DNA of 64,000 nt from Acidiferrum sp963764675 (GCA_963764675.1 CAVXTQ010000010.1:310001-374000); one strand, 5' to 3'. Positions 8,680-17,951 are shown, numbered from the stretch's first letter. Numbers and translations are program-made. The notes: generated by a model not told the origin, from the letters alone.

Positions 8680-9033
8680 TTACTGCACGATCACTTTGCC
8701 CGTCATCTTGGGGTGCACCGAGCAGAAGTAGGGATAGGTTCCTGGCTTGGTGAACGTGTACGAAAACTTTTCATCGGTATCCAGCACCTTGGACTTGAAC
8801 ACTTTGTCGTCGCTGACCACGGTGTGCGGGATGTCATCGCGGTTCGTCCACGTTACCGTTGTACCGGCCGAAACGGTGATAGCCTCTGGCCCGAAACTGA
8901 AGTTATCGATTTTGACCTCCGCACTCGTCGGCGCTTGCTGAGCGTTCAAGCTGACGCTGCTCACTCCCGCCACGAACAGAACCACCACCGCAATTGGCGC
9001 CACCAAACCTGCAATCCACACACGTTTCCTCAT
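8680..9033 (-). CDS. Exported cupredoxin (plastocyanin-like blue copper protein)
   Basis: A 117-residue protein with a Sec signal peptide or membrane anchor (RKRVWIAGLVAPIAVVVLFVAGVSSV) followed by a single cupredoxin domain. The expected type 1 copper ligands are all visible: His in DDIPHTVV, then Cys, His and Met in YFCSVHPKMTG. The strand IDNFSFGPEAITVSAGTTVTWTN is the plastocyanin/amicyanin beginning. It probably carries electrons or copper in the periplasm. It heads a two-gene unit with the DUF2231 membrane protein. An intergenic run of short TTTCTGA-like repeats separates it from the metallophosphoesterase. Confidence 0.92.
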   Translation of the reverse strand: MRKRVWIAGLVAPIAVVVLFVAGVSSVSLNAQQAPTSAEVKIDNFSFGPEAITVSAGTTVTWTNRDDIPHTVVSDDKVFKSKVLDTDEKFSYTFTKPGTYPYFCSVHPKMTGKVIVQ

Positions 9034-9044
9034 GATCTTTCTTC

Positions 9045-9078
9045 CTTTCTGATTTCTAATTTCTGACTTCTGATTTTT
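9045..9078. repeat. Short imperfect tandem repeats (TTCTGA-like units)
   Basis: The spacer between the phosphoesterase stop and the cupredoxin start holds about four imperfect copies of a 7-8 base unit, TTTCTGA/TTTCTAA/CTTCTGA. Such low-complexity runs look like slippage products. No regulatory role is visible. Confidence 0.5.
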
Positions 9079-9090
9079 CTGGCTTCCGGC

Positions 9091-10056
9091 TCACGCCAGC
9101 GATGAATCAACCACGGCAAGCGCGTGCTGGCCGCGAACGTAGTTCACATCGGTTATGCCCAGGACGCTGCGCAGTTGCTCCGCAGGCACTTTCATTGGAC
9201 CGGGCGAGTCCGCCTTCCCCGGCTCCGGCTGGGGAAACGCCGTGGACGCCGCGGTGTGAAACGTCACGTTTCCTTCCACCTTTTGCATGGTCTGATGAAT
9301 GTGCCCGTTCAAGACTGTGACGGACCCAAATTTCTTCAGGTATGCCAACGCCTGGGCGCTGTCTTCGGTTCCCCAGCCCCATTGCGGATACACGCTCCAC
9401 AGCGGAATGTGCGCGTACACCACGATCGGCGTGCTGGACTTCAGATGCTTGACGTCGCGCTCCAGCCATTCGAGCTGTTCGTGGCCCAGCGTGCCCAATC
9501 CACCCGCTTTCAGGTTGATCACGTTCACCAATCCGATGAAGTGCACGCCTTTCTTGTCGAAGCTGCGCCAGCCCGCTCCCTGCGAGCCTTTTCCGTAGCG
9601 CTCCAGGAATTGCTTGCCGTCATCATTCAGCACGTCATGCTCGCCCGGCACGAAGAAAACTTCTTTTCCGGTGCCCTTTAGTATTTGATCGACGTTGTCG
9701 AACTCCTCCGGCTTCGATAGGTGGCTGATATCGCCGGTGTGCAGCAGAAACTCCGGCGGCGTTGCCAGCCCATTGATTTTGTCCACCGCGGCCTTCAGGG
9801 TTCCCGCCACGTCCGGATTCGCCGGCTTGTTGAATCCCATGTGACTGTCGCTGATCTGCACGAAGCTCAATTCTCCGTGAACCGCCTCGCGCTTCGGATC
9901 GCCAGGCTGCCCAAGCGCGTACGACTTCAGCACTCCGCCCTGCATCACGCACAGTGCTCCAGTTCCCGCCCACGCCATGCACTTCAAGAATCCTCGCCGG
10001 TCGATGCCGTCGTGATTGTGATCGTAAAGGATCTCGTCTTTGGTTTTCTCAGCCAT
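9091..10056 (-). CDS. Tat-exported calcineurin-like metallophosphoesterase
   Basis: A 321-residue protein. After a charged N-terminus (DHNHDGIDRRGFLKCM) comes a twin-arginine signal with hydrophobic core WAGTGALCVMQGGVL, so it is probably exported folded. The metallophosphoesterase motifs follow in order: ISDSHMG, LLHTGDISH, FVPGEHDVL, YAHIPLW and LNGHIHQ. The usual GNHD is GEHD here, so the Asn metal ligand is replaced by Glu. ATG 10056 is preferred over the longer frame (10215) because GGAGGG lies just upstream. It probably hydrolyses a phosphoester or phosphodiester in the periplasm; the substrate is unknown. A divergent 222-base spacer separates it from the ECF sigma gene. Confidence 0.88.
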   Translation of the reverse strand: MAEKTKDEILYDHNHDGIDRRGFLKCMAWAGTGALCVMQGGVLKSYALGQPGDPKREAVHGELSFVQISDSHMGFNKPANPDVAGTLKAAVDKINGLATPPEFLLHTGDISHLSKPEEFDNVDQILKGTGKEVFFVPGEHDVLNDDGKQFLERYGKGSQGAGWRSFDKKGVHFIGLVNVINLKAGGLGTLGHEQLEWLERDVKHLKSSTPIVVYAHIPLWSVYPQWGWGTEDSAQALAYLKKFGSVTVLNGHIHQTMQKVEGNVTFHTAASTAFPQPEPGKADSPGPMKVPAEQLRSVLGITDVNYVRGQHALAVVDSSLA

Positions 10057-10278
10057 CGGTTCCCTCCATCTCGCTCGTCTCGACTTACGTCCTGCACGTC
10101 TTTGTTGAACGGAGCGGCGCGAGTTGAGTTTGGTCCAGGGTGCCCACGCCGCTCCGCGACGTGTTTCGCTCATCCAGACTGACAAGCCGTGCCACTTATT
10201 CCCGTTCCGCCGCATTTTTAATTTCTTAAGGGAATTCAGAATTCGGGAATAAAATCACCCCCGGGGCGGTCTTGCTCT

Positions 10279-10854
10279 ATGAGTTCGGGTGTCGAAGGGA
10301 AAGACTTGGACGTGTTGGATTCGCAGGGCCGGTTGCGCTTCGAGCAGCTCGTGCTCCCGCATCTGGATGCCGCGTTTAACCTCGCACGATGGATTCTGCA
10401 TGGCCGCGCTGATGCAGAGGACGTTGCGCAAGAGGCGATGCTGCGCGCGTTCCGCTTTTTTCGCGGCTTTCACGGCGGCGATGCGCGCGCCTGGCTCCTG
10501 CAGATCGTGCGCAATAGCTGTTACACCTGGCTGGAGAAGAATCGCCCAATGGAATTAACCACCGAATTCGACGAGGAGCTTTACCCGCAACCCGGCGTTA
10601 CCCCCGAATCGCTGGCCATCGCCGGTGACAATCGAGAGCGCCTAACCCGCGCTCTTGAGGACTTGCCGCCGCGCTTTCGGGAAGTTCTCATCTTGCGTGA
10701 ACTTGAAGGCTGCTCGTATAAGGAGATTGCCGCCATTACTTCCATGCCCATCGGTACGGTGATGTCCGCTCTGGCTCGCGCGCGTCAGCGTTTGCAGCGT
10801 ACTTTGACGCAGGGCGGCCAGGCCGCGAACCAGGAGGCCAAGCGTGAGCTGTGA
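10279..10854 (+). CDS. ECF-type RNA polymerase sigma factor
   Basis: A 191-residue extracytoplasmic-function sigma factor. Region 2 is evident as NLARWILHGRADAEDVAQEAMLRAFRFFRGF followed by ARAWLLQIVRNSCYTWL, and region 4 as LPPRFREVLILRELEGCSYKEIAAI then PIGTVMSALARARQRL, the helix-turn-helix that reads the -35 element. The stop overlaps the anti-sigma start, so both proteins are made together. Upstream (10230-10254) lies a duplicated GGGAAT in GGGAATT..GGGAATA spacing, which could be part of its own promoter, though this is speculative. The regulon and inducing signal are unknown. Confidence 0.95.
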   Translation: MSSGVEGKDLDVLDSQGRLRFEQLVLPHLDAAFNLARWILHGRADAEDVAQEAMLRAFRFFRGFHGGDARAWLLQIVRNSCYTWLEKNRPMELTTEFDEELYPQPGVTPESLAIAGDNRERLTRALEDLPPRFREVLILRELEGCSYKEIAAITSMPIGTVMSALARARQRLQRTLTQGGQAANQEAKREL

Positions 10855-11611
10855 ACTCACCCAGTCGGTCCTCCACGGCTATCTCGATGGCGAATTGGAC
10901 GCCGCGCGCGCCGCCGATTTCGAGCGCCACCTGCTCTCGTGCCCCGAGTGTGTGGCGGCTCTCGAATCCCAGGAAACCTTGCGTACATCCATCCAGCGCG
11001 CGGGTCTTTACGAGCGTGCGCCCGCGGTACTTCGCAGCAAACTCGCTGCGCAACTCGGGGGTCCCGCGCCAGCGCCGGTCGCTTTCAACACTGCTTCGCG
11101 CCCCTCTCCGTTGCGCTGGCTCGCTCTCGCGGCGGCGCTTCTCTTGACCGCCACGCTGGCCTGGAAGTTCATTCCCGCGCTAGGGGGAAGTTCTTCCGAA
11201 ACCGAAGCCGCCTACGCGTCGGCGATGGTGGACGCCCATCTTCGCTCGCTCCAACCGGGCCATCTCGAGGATGTCATCTCCACCGATCAGCACACCGTGA
11301 AGCCGTGGTTCGACGGCAAGCTGGATTTTGCTCCGCCGGTTCGCGATTTCGCCGGCGATGGCTTCCCGCTGCAAGGCGGCCGCCTGGATGTCGTTCGCGG
11401 GCGCACCGTCGCCGTGCTCGTCTACGGCCGCCGCAAGCATGTCATCAACGTATTCATCTGGCCCACGACGCAACGCGACGCGCAGCCGCAGTCCGGCTCG
11501 CAGCTTGGCTACAATTGGGTGGATTGGCGTAAGGGTGGGATGGAACTCTGCGCCGTCTCCGACGTCAACGCTTCGGACCTCGACGCACTCCGTCAACTGG
11601 TAACGAACTAG
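10844..11611 (+). CDS. Membrane anti-sigma factor with zinc-finger domain
   Basis: A 255-residue protein partner of the preceding sigma factor. The N-terminus has the anti-sigma zinc-binding signature HLLSCPECVAAL (HxxxCxxC) preceded by YLDGELDAARAADFERH. One membrane helix (PLRWLALAAALLLTATLAW, residues about 87-105) separates it from a roughly 145-residue periplasmic domain of unknown fold. The GTG start at 10844 overlaps the sigma gene by 11 bases and has AGGAGG about eight bases upstream, favouring coupled translation. It probably holds the sigma factor at the inner membrane until an envelope signal releases it. It converges on the gene at 11624. Confidence 0.92.
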   Translation: MSCELTQSVLHGYLDGELDAARAADFERHLLSCPECVAALESQETLRTSIQRAGLYERAPAVLRSKLAAQLGGPAPAPVAFNTASRPSPLRWLALAAALLLTATLAWKFIPALGGSSSETEAAYASAMVDAHLRSLQPGHLEDVISTDQHTVKPWFDGKLDFAPPVRDFAGDGFPLQGGRLDVVRGRTVAVLVYGRRKHVINVFIWPTTQRDAQPQSGSQLGYNWVDWRKGGMELCAVSDVNASDLDALRQLVTN

Positions 11612-11623
11612 CCCGCGACTCTT

Positions 11624-12016
11624 CTACTCTTTGGGTTCATAGGTTCGCGTGGCCGTGTATTCCTTGGGTATTTGCTTTGCGTAGATCAGTCGCAGCCTGA
11701 CCGCTTTAGTCTTGCCGGACCGCACCGAGATGTTCTCCCATTGACTGAACACGCCCTTGCCCGATGCGCGGAGCTCGTAGTTGTCCGATCGCAGCTTGGG
11801 GATCGAGAAATGCCCCTTCGCATCCGCGTGGACCACGTGCGGAGCGCTTCCACCACCGGATTGGTAGGTGATAACGGCGTGCGGTACGGGCTTGTCGTCC
11901 GGCCCGATCACGACACCTGCCAATATTCCGGATCCGCTTTGTGGTTCCGCTGCCAGTCTCTGCGCGGCAAAAGCCGCCACAAACAAAGCCATGCTCAAAA
12001 TCAGTGCGCGTCTCAT
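11624..12016 (-). CDS. Secreted carboxypeptidase-regulatory-like domain protein
   Basis: A 130-residue protein with a clear signal peptide (RRALILSMALFVAAFAAQRLAAEP) and one beta-sandwich domain of the carboxypeptidase regulatory-like/transthyretin type: ILAGVVIGPDDKPVPHAVITYQ, then DAKGHFSIPKLRSDNYELRASGKG. These domains are common in exported acidobacterial proteins and usually serve as structural or binding modules. No catalytic residues are seen. It stands alone, converging with the anti-sigma gene; the 219 bases upstream hold no gene I can support. Confidence 0.75.
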   Translation of the reverse strand: MRRALILSMALFVAAFAAQRLAAEPQSGSGILAGVVIGPDDKPVPHAVITYQSGGGSAPHVVHADAKGHFSIPKLRSDNYELRASGKGVFSQWENISVRSGKTKAVRLRLIYAKQIPKEYTATRTYEPKE

Positions 12017-12235
12017 GATCCGTCTCGTTTCCTGCGCGCCCGGTTACTTGCCATTCCCGGTGGACTTTCGCCGAAAGGAAGGCTACAGGGGAAGGGAGGG
12101 CTCGCGCTGCTCTCCTTAAAGTGTAGGGCCGCCCGAAACGAACGGGAGGCCTGCCGGGTGAACTGTGCTTCACATCAACCTGCCTGAACGTACAGGTCGT
12201 CACGCGGCGGAATTCAACGCTTGATTCATTGCCGT

Positions 12236-13144
12236 TCACCCGCCCGCCACACTGTCCACCATGTTCTGCTCTGGCACTCCAGGCGGAGCCAGCCGCAACT
12301 CTGCCTCGACGGCATCGAGGAACTCGCTGAACGATCGGCCGTCTTTCGCGCACCAGGCTCCCACGCTGAGACGTAGATCGATCGGGCCCCACGGGGAGCG
12401 CGTCTGATTGTGGACGGCAAGTTGTCTCTCCAGCCTTTGCCGCATAACTTGGGCGCTGGGCGCCACTGCGTCAACCGCTAGTACCGCAAATTGTGCTTGT
12501 CCCAGGCGCGCTATCAGGTCGCTGCGCCGGCAAGTTCCAGCAAGCAGTTGCGCCACATCTCTTACCGCGTGATCCGCCGCCCCAGGGCCGAATCCTTCCC
12601 GCAAAGTCTGCAAGTTCTCAAACAGCGCGCAAATCAGCACTAGCTCGCCGCCCGTGCGTTGTGCCTCTTCGCGGCAGCGCGCGCCGAGGGTCAACAGGCC
12701 TTCGCGGTTGTATAGACAGGTCACAGGATCTCGCAGGAGATCGGCCAAGCCCTCGAAAGTGTTGCGTGCCAGTGCCCGTCGCAGAACGCGATCGAGCGTC
12801 CGCGCATCCATGAATCCTTTCAGCACGTAGTCCATCGCGCCTTCGCTCAGGCTTTGCGCGGCGTACTGTTTTTGCGACGGATCGGCCAGAACCACCAGTG
12901 GCGTGCCGGGCGCGGAGCGATGCACCAGATGCACCACGTCCAGCGGGTCGCGCAGACTTAGCGCCAGATCCAAAAGGATAATCTCCGGGTCGACCCTTCG
13001 GATGGTCGAGATGATTGCGGTCACGGTCGCTACCACCGCGAGCTCCAAGCCGCCCGCTGAATCCGCAAAGAGCGCACGAAGAATCTCAGCGGTCTCACCG
13101 CCGCCGCCTTCTGCCAAGAGGATACGAAGTTTCTTTTGGGTCAT
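12236..13144 (-). CDS. Receiver-like domain fused to a degenerate GGDEF domain
   Basis: A 302-residue cytoplasmic protein. Residues about 5-125 form a response-regulator receiver-like domain with the phospho-acceptor strand EIILLDLAL and the conserved Lys strand DYVLKGF. Residues about 140-290 follow the GGDEF diguanylate cyclase fold (DPVTCLYNREGL, CALFENLQTLREGFGPGAADHAVRDVAQLL) but the signature loop reads RLGQAQFAVLAV in place of RLGGDEF. Metal- and GTP-binding residues are therefore missing, and cyclase activity is unlikely; it may bind nucleotide or act through its receiver. ATG 13144 is preferred over the upstream in-frame start at 13201. Confidence 0.8.
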   Translation of the reverse strand: MTQKKLRILLAEGGGGETAEILRALFADSAGGLELAVVATVTAIISTIRRVDPEIILLDLALSLRDPLDVVHLVHRSAPGTPLVVLADPSQKQYAAQSLSEGAMDYVLKGFMDARTLDRVLRRALARNTFEGLADLLRDPVTCLYNREGLLTLGARCREEAQRTGGELVLICALFENLQTLREGFGPGAADHAVRDVAQLLAGTCRRSDLIARLGQAQFAVLAVDAVAPSAQVMRQRLERQLAVHNQTRSPWGPIDLRLSVGAWCAKDGRSFSEFLDAVEAELRLAPPGVPEQNMVDSVAGG

Positions 13145-13303
13145 GCCCCTCGCCTCATTTCTCCCAAGGGATCGCGAAACACGCAAGCGTGGCTCCAGCA
13201 ACGACCGAGCCGATGCTCACGTTCATCGCTACAGAACCCCGCTGTGAGACTGGAGAGGGGCAGTCTTCTGGAAATAAAAAAGAACCTGCAGGAAGGGACC
13301 TCT

Positions 13304-13331
13304 ATTGTCGCGTAATCTTTGCGATAGTCAA
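13304..13331 (-). promoter_or_regulatory. Likely sigma-70 promoter for the receiver/GGDEF-like gene
   Basis: On the minus strand TTGACT (13326-13331) and GACAAT (13304-13309) are separated by 16 bases, a reasonable -35/-10 pair. It lies in the spacer upstream of the gene starting at 13144, leaving a leader of roughly 150 bases. Confidence 0.45.
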
Positions 13332-13360
13332 GAGGACTCGACGCCCCCGCTACCCATGCG

Positions 13361-14344
13361 CTACGTAGTCGCCGAAGGAATCGGGTCGCCGCGGCGCAGT
13401 ACCAGCGCCGTTGCCCCCGCGACCAAGCCGCCCGCGATGATCACGCCTTCCCAAACAAGCCCGGTCGCCAGCACCAAAGGCCCTGCGGCGCCGAACGGTG
13501 CGAGCAGCGCCACCAGCGCGGCTTCCCGCACCCCGATCCCGCCCTGAGTGAGCGGCAGGACTGCCGCGAGCTTCGCCAGCGGCCACGCAAAGAGCCACAC
13601 GCGGAGCGGCAAGACCAATCCACAGTAGACTCCTAGCCGCGCGGTCAGCACGAGAAGGGTGGTCTGCACCAGCGTCCCCATCAGCCAGCCGAGAATCAGC
13701 AAGTCGTATCGGCGCGAAACGCTGCGAAGCGCATGCCTCAGGCGCGCCAGCCGCCGGCGGAAGTGAATCGAGTGCCCGCTTAGCAGCCTGCGATAGAGAA
13801 GAAACACAATCGCCAGCGCCAACGCTCCCGCCCCGGCTGCTACGATCAGACCCTTTTCAGCTGTTTTCTCGAACTGCTCTGGCAGGGAATTCGGAAGCAG
13901 AATCAGCCCCAGCAAAGCCAATCCGCCCTGTGCCGTGAAATCCAGAAATCGATCGGCGATGTTGCCCGCGAGCACGGCGGCGGGCCGCGGGCTGCGGCGC
14001 AAGCCCACCGCCAAACGAATCACGTCGCCCCCAATGATCGACGGCAGGAACAGCGTTCCAAACAGGCCGCCTGCATAGCACTGCGCGCTGGTAGCGAAAT
14101 CAAGCTCCGCGCCCGCGGCGTTTACCACCATCCGCCACTTCACAATGCCCACGCAGTGTGCCAGCAGGTAGCCCAGAAGAATCGTCAGAAAACGAGACGC
14201 GGGTACTTGCGCAATGGCCGCTAATAGCGGCGCAAGCGGAAGGAAATGCAAAAGCAGACCGAGGACAACAAGACCCGCCACCCAACGCAGAGTAACGACC
14301 AACCAGGCGCGCGAGCCTTGCTGGGGTTGATGGGCGCCGATCAT
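13361..14344 (-). CDS. YbhN/UPF0104-family flippase-like membrane protein
   Basis: A 327-residue protein with about eight hydrophobic segments. The signatures of the lysylphosphatidylglycerol synthetase-type transmembrane (UPF0104) family are visible: FLPSIIGGDVIRLAVGLR near residue 100 and LPLTQGGIGVREAALVALLAPFG near residue 265. Members translocate or help synthesise lipids or glycolipids at the inner membrane; some are called flippase-like. It is followed 13 bases upstream on the same strand by the PCD gene, which may share its transcript. The substrate is unknown. Confidence 0.8.
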   Translation of the reverse strand: MIGAHQPQQGSRAWLVVTLRWVAGLVVLGLLLHFLPLAPLLAAIAQVPASRFLTILLGYLLAHCVGIVKWRMVVNAAGAELDFATSAQCYAGGLFGTLFLPSIIGGDVIRLAVGLRRSPRPAAVLAGNIADRFLDFTAQGGLALLGLILLPNSLPEQFEKTAEKGLIVAAGAGALALAIVFLLYRRLLSGHSIHFRRRLARLRHALRSVSRRYDLLILGWLMGTLVQTTLLVLTARLGVYCGLVLPLRVWLFAWPLAKLAAVLPLTQGGIGVREAALVALLAPFGAAGPLVLATGLVWEGVIIAGGLVAGATALVLRRGDPIPSATT

Positions 14345-14357
14345 CTAATACGTCATC

Positions 14358-14648
14358 TCAAGCGCCGAAAATCTCGTTGATCTTGCCGGCCAACTCAAAA
14401 TCCAAGTTGCTGATGCCTTTCACACTGTGGGTGTTCAAGTCGATCACCACCTTATTCCAGACGTTGAACCACTCCGGATGATGGTTCATCGACTCCGCGA
14501 CAAGCGCGACCCGCGTCATGTTCCCGAAGGCGGTCACGAAATCCTTGCACTCAAACGCGCGATGCAGCTTGCCGCTCACAAGGCTCCATCCCTTCGCGTG
14601 GCTCAGTTGTTCGTTCACTTCTGCGTCCGTCAATTTTTTTGCGGGCAT
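14358..14648 (-). CDS. phhB: 4a-hydroxytetrahydrobiopterin dehydratase (PCD/DCoH)
   Basis: A 96-residue protein of normal length for pterin-4a-carbinolamine dehydratase. The active-site motif NHHPEWFNVWNKVVIDLNTH is intact, including the adjacent histidines that act in dehydration. The enzyme recycles the 4a-hydroxy-tetrahydropterin made by aromatic amino acid hydroxylases; bacteria lacking those often use it in pterin repair or molybdopterin metabolism. No hydroxylase gene is nearby, so the physiological role here is open. Spaced 13 bases from the downstream YbhN-like gene. Confidence 0.93.
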   Translation of the reverse strand: MPAKKLTDAEVNEQLSHAKGWSLVSGKLHRAFECKDFVTAFGNMTRVALVAESMNHHPEWFNVWNKVVIDLNTHSVKGISNLDFELAGKINEIFGA

Positions 14649-14724
14649 GGTTGGATCCTCCGGAATCCACCGCGAGAGCGGCGGTCACCATTATGCGTCA
14701 CCAGCGTTGCCCGTTGAAGCGCGT

Positions 14725-15555
14725 CTATGCAATCACCGATACCGTCTCCAGGACCTTCGCGCCGAGCGCCTTGTCCCCGCCAATCTTCGCCCGCCGCACC
14801 GCTTCTTGGCCGCGAATTCCGCGCGTAAAGATCTTCCACGCATCGGTGCCGTCCAAGGTTACCTCTGCAATGGCCTGCGAGCTTCGTCCCACCAGCAGCT
14901 CCCAGCCGCCCGCATCCCGCCGCAAAACCCAGTCCCCACCGCCAGCGCCGGAAATCGTCAGTTGCACGCATGCACCTTCCTTGGCATCGACATTGCGAAA
15001 CGTGTGCGGCAGCGCGCGCACAAACGTGTCCAGCACGGGTACGAACAAGCGCTGCTCGTAGAGCCCCGGCCGTTTCGTGGCGTCGCGAATCTGCTGCTGG
15101 TGATGCCATCGCTCCGTATACTCGCGCGCGACATCCAGCCAGTTCGGCGCGGGCTGGGGTCCCGCCCAGCTCACCGGGGTCCCCACGGCAAAGGGATCGA
15201 GCGACGCAAAGTATTCTTCAATTTGCGGGCCGGTGACCTCCAACAGGTCACACAATACCCGTGGACTCATTCGTCGCGCCGCCTCCACCCACGTCTCATT
15301 CAGTTGATTGATGAACGCGACCAGGTCTTGCCAGCCTGCGATGGGATTGCCGGGCAGCACGTGCTTGTCCCGTCGCCGTGAAAGATTTCCGATGTCGCCG
15401 CCAAGCAGGTGCAGCGCAACGTCCTTGACGCTCCATTTCTTCGCGGCGGTTGGCAGCAGCCATTCCTCTCCGCTCAGATCTCTGAGCATCGACAGCAATT
15501 GCTTCCTTACTTCTGGGAATAGGCCAGCCACCAGGATTGGATCCGGTGATTTCAT
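14725..15555 (-). CDS. DinB-like / maleylpyruvate isomerase N-terminal domain protein
   Basis: A 276-residue protein of the DinB/TIGR03083 metal-binding four-helix superfamily. The N-terminal helix-rich half contains LSGEEWLLPTAAKKWSVKDVALHLLGGD, matching the conserved W(S)VxDxxxHL metal-site helix, and a later RWHHQQQIRDA supplies further histidines. The C-terminal about 100 residues resemble an SCP-2-like sterol carrier fold often appended in this family. Members use thiol cofactors or act as metal-dependent transferases; the substrate here is unknown. It diverges from the S9 peptidase gene. Confidence 0.78.
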   Translation of the reverse strand: MKSPDPILVAGLFPEVRKQLLSMLRDLSGEEWLLPTAAKKWSVKDVALHLLGGDIGNLSRRRDKHVLPGNPIAGWQDLVAFINQLNETWVEAARRMSPRVLCDLLEVTGPQIEEYFASLDPFAVGTPVSWAGPQPAPNWLDVAREYTERWHHQQQIRDATKRPGLYEQRLFVPVLDTFVRALPHTFRNVDAKEGACVQLTISGAGGGDWVLRRDAGGWELLVGRSSQAIAEVTLDGTDAWKIFTRGIRGQEAVRRAKIGGDKALGAKVLETVSVIA

Positions 15556-15712
15556 TCATGCACCTTCGCAGAGGTGAATTATCTTTCACCCCTTGGCGAA
15601 CGGCAATCCTAGTCGTGGGTTAGCTTTCCAAGAGCCTTTCCCTTTGCTTCGATCGCCTTGACACTAGCTGGTCCGCGTTGTTAACTCGCTCGCTGCGAGG
15701 AGGTTCCCGCTC

Positions 15713-17770
15713 ATGCAGTGGAAATCCTGGATCATCGCTGCAAATGTCGCGACGTCGCTTGTGCTTACCCTTCCGGTCGTGACCCCAGCGCAAAACCCTA
15801 CGCACAAACTTACCGCGATGGATGAATTTCAGCTTCAGCTCGCCACCGATCCGCAAATTTCTCCCGACGGCAAGAAAATAGTCTACGTCCGCCGCTTCGC
15901 GGACCCCATGACCGATCGCCGCTACTCGAACCTCTGGATCATCAATGCGGATGGCACGGACCATCGCCCGATCACCACCGGCAACCGCAGCGATTCCTCG
16001 CCGCGATGGTCGCCCGACGGCACGCGCATCGCCTACCTCTCCGACGCCGACGGCAAGCCGCAAATCTACATTCGCTAGATGGACAGCGGACAGACCGCGC
16101 GCATCACCAATCTCGATCAAGGCCCCGACGCCATCGTTTGGTCGCCGGACGGCAAGAGGCTCTCGTTTTCCGCTCTCGTTCTCGGCAAAGGCCCGCATCT
16201 TGCTGATCTCCCCTCGCCTCCTGCGGGAGCAAAATGGGCGGATCCGCCGACGGCCTACGATCGCCTCGTCTATCGCTTCAATGGCACCGGCTACTTGAAG
16301 CCTGGATTCAGTCAGGTATTTGTCGTCGCGGCCGACGGCGGCGCTCCGCGCCAAGTCTCCAACGGCGATTTTCCGAATGGCGGCAACGAACTTGGCCTCA
16401 ATCGCGCGTCATGGACTCCCGACGGAAAATATCTCCTCGTCTCCGTAAATCGCCACGCTGAATCCGAACACGAATACTTCGACAGTGAAGTCTACGAATT
16501 CAGCGTCGCCGACGGCTCCGTGCGCGCGCTCACCAATCGCAAGGGCCCCGATAATTCCCCGGCCGTTTCACCCAACGGAAAGTGGATTGCCTACGAAGGC
16601 TTCGACGATCGTTACCAAGGTCATCAGAACACCAAGCTCTACCTGATGAACCGCGACGCCACAGATTCCCACTCACTGTCCGACAAGCTCGACCGCGATG
16701 TGCAAAACGCGGAGTGGGCTCCCGACAACAGCGGCGTTTATTTTCAGTACGACGATCAAGGGGACGGCAAGATCGGCTTTTATTCCACCGATGGCGACTT
16801 CAAGAAAGTCGCCGACCATGTCGCCTCCACGGTGGGCGCCGGAGGTGGGGGCACCTTCTCGGTTTCTCGCACCGGCACGATCGCTTTCACTTTCGGGCGT
16901 CCAGACAATCCCGGGGACATCGCCGTCGTCGACCACGGCTCGCTTCGTGTCCTCACGCAGCTCAATCAGGAACTGCTCGAGCAAAAGAAACCCGGCCACG
17001 TCGAAGAAATCTGGTACGAATCCTCAAAAGACAAGCGCAAGATCCAGGGCTGGATCGTCCAACCGCCCGATTTTGATCCCGCGAAGAAGTATCCGCTCAT
17101 CCTGCAAATTCACGGCGGTCCTTTCTCTGACTACGGCGACCGCTTCGACTTTGAAATGCAGGTGTACGCCGCCATGGGATATGTCGTGCTGTACACCAAC
17201 CCCCGCGGCAGCACCAGCTATGGCGAGGAATTTTCCAACCTGATTCACCACGCGTATCCCGGAGACGATTTCGACGATCTCAACAGCGGCGTCGACGCCG
17301 TCATCGCCAAAGGCTACATCGACGCCAACAATCTCTACGTCACCGGCGGCAGCGGCGGCGGCGTGCTCACGTGTTGGACCATCGAGCATACCGACCGCTT
17401 CCGCGCCGCCGCGTCGCTCTATCCGGTTATCAACTGGTATAGCTTCGCGCTCACTTCAGACATTCCCTTCATCACGAAGTATTGGTTCGCCGGCAATCCC
17501 TGGGACACTACGGATAACTACATGCAGCGCTCGCTTACCAATCTGGTCGCAAAAGTTAAAACGCCCACGCTGGTGATGACCGGCGAAGCGGACTATCGCA
17601 CGCCGATCTCCGAAGCCGAACAGTTCTATACGGCTCTGAAACTCCTCAACGTCGACACCGTTCTCGTACGTGTACCCGAAGAGCCGCACGGCATCAGCCG
17701 CCGCCCCAGCCATCACATCGCGAAAATGCTGTACGTCGCCGGCTGGTTCGAGCAGCACAAACCGAAGTAG
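15713..17770 (+). pseudogene. S9-family prolyl oligopeptidase-like peptidase, interrupted by in-frame TAG
   Basis: Two abutting open frames in the same phase (15713-16078 and 16079-17770) together encode a 685-codon secreted S9 peptidase with a signal peptide, a WD40/TolB-like beta-propeller and an alpha/beta-hydrolase domain. The catalytic triad is intact in combined codon numbering: Ser547 in GGSGGG, Asp627 in GEADYRTP, His659 in EEPHGIS. Codon 122 (16076-16078) is TAG where CAG (Gln) would be expected by one transition, in the middle of a propeller repeat (YIR-stop-MDSGQ). An ATG follows immediately, so re-initiation could give a signal-less fragment. It may be a young pseudogene, a sequencing error or a readthrough site. 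Confidence 0.88.
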
Positions 17771-17791
17771 CACAGACGCTCCTGTCTGTGC
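17770..17791. repeat. Palindromic repeat (GCACAGAC type)
   Basis: GCACAGAC (17770-17777) and GTCTGTGC (17784-17791) form a perfect 8-bp stem with a 6-base loop immediately after the S9 gene stop. A related element lies at 35310-35329 just after purM. It could also serve as a transcript-end hairpin, but no U-run follows. Confidence 0.65.
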
Positions 17792-17951
17792 CCGCCACAA
17801 CGCAGGCAAGAATCATCGGCGTAGCAAGCGAGAGCCCTGAGCCATTGACCTTTCCGGTCCGCCCCACATTTATCCTGCGTTTATATTCATCGCTGTATCA
17901 ATGGACCGCGCCCCGTCTCAGACGACGTGTTCCGCGCCGAAGAGGAACATC

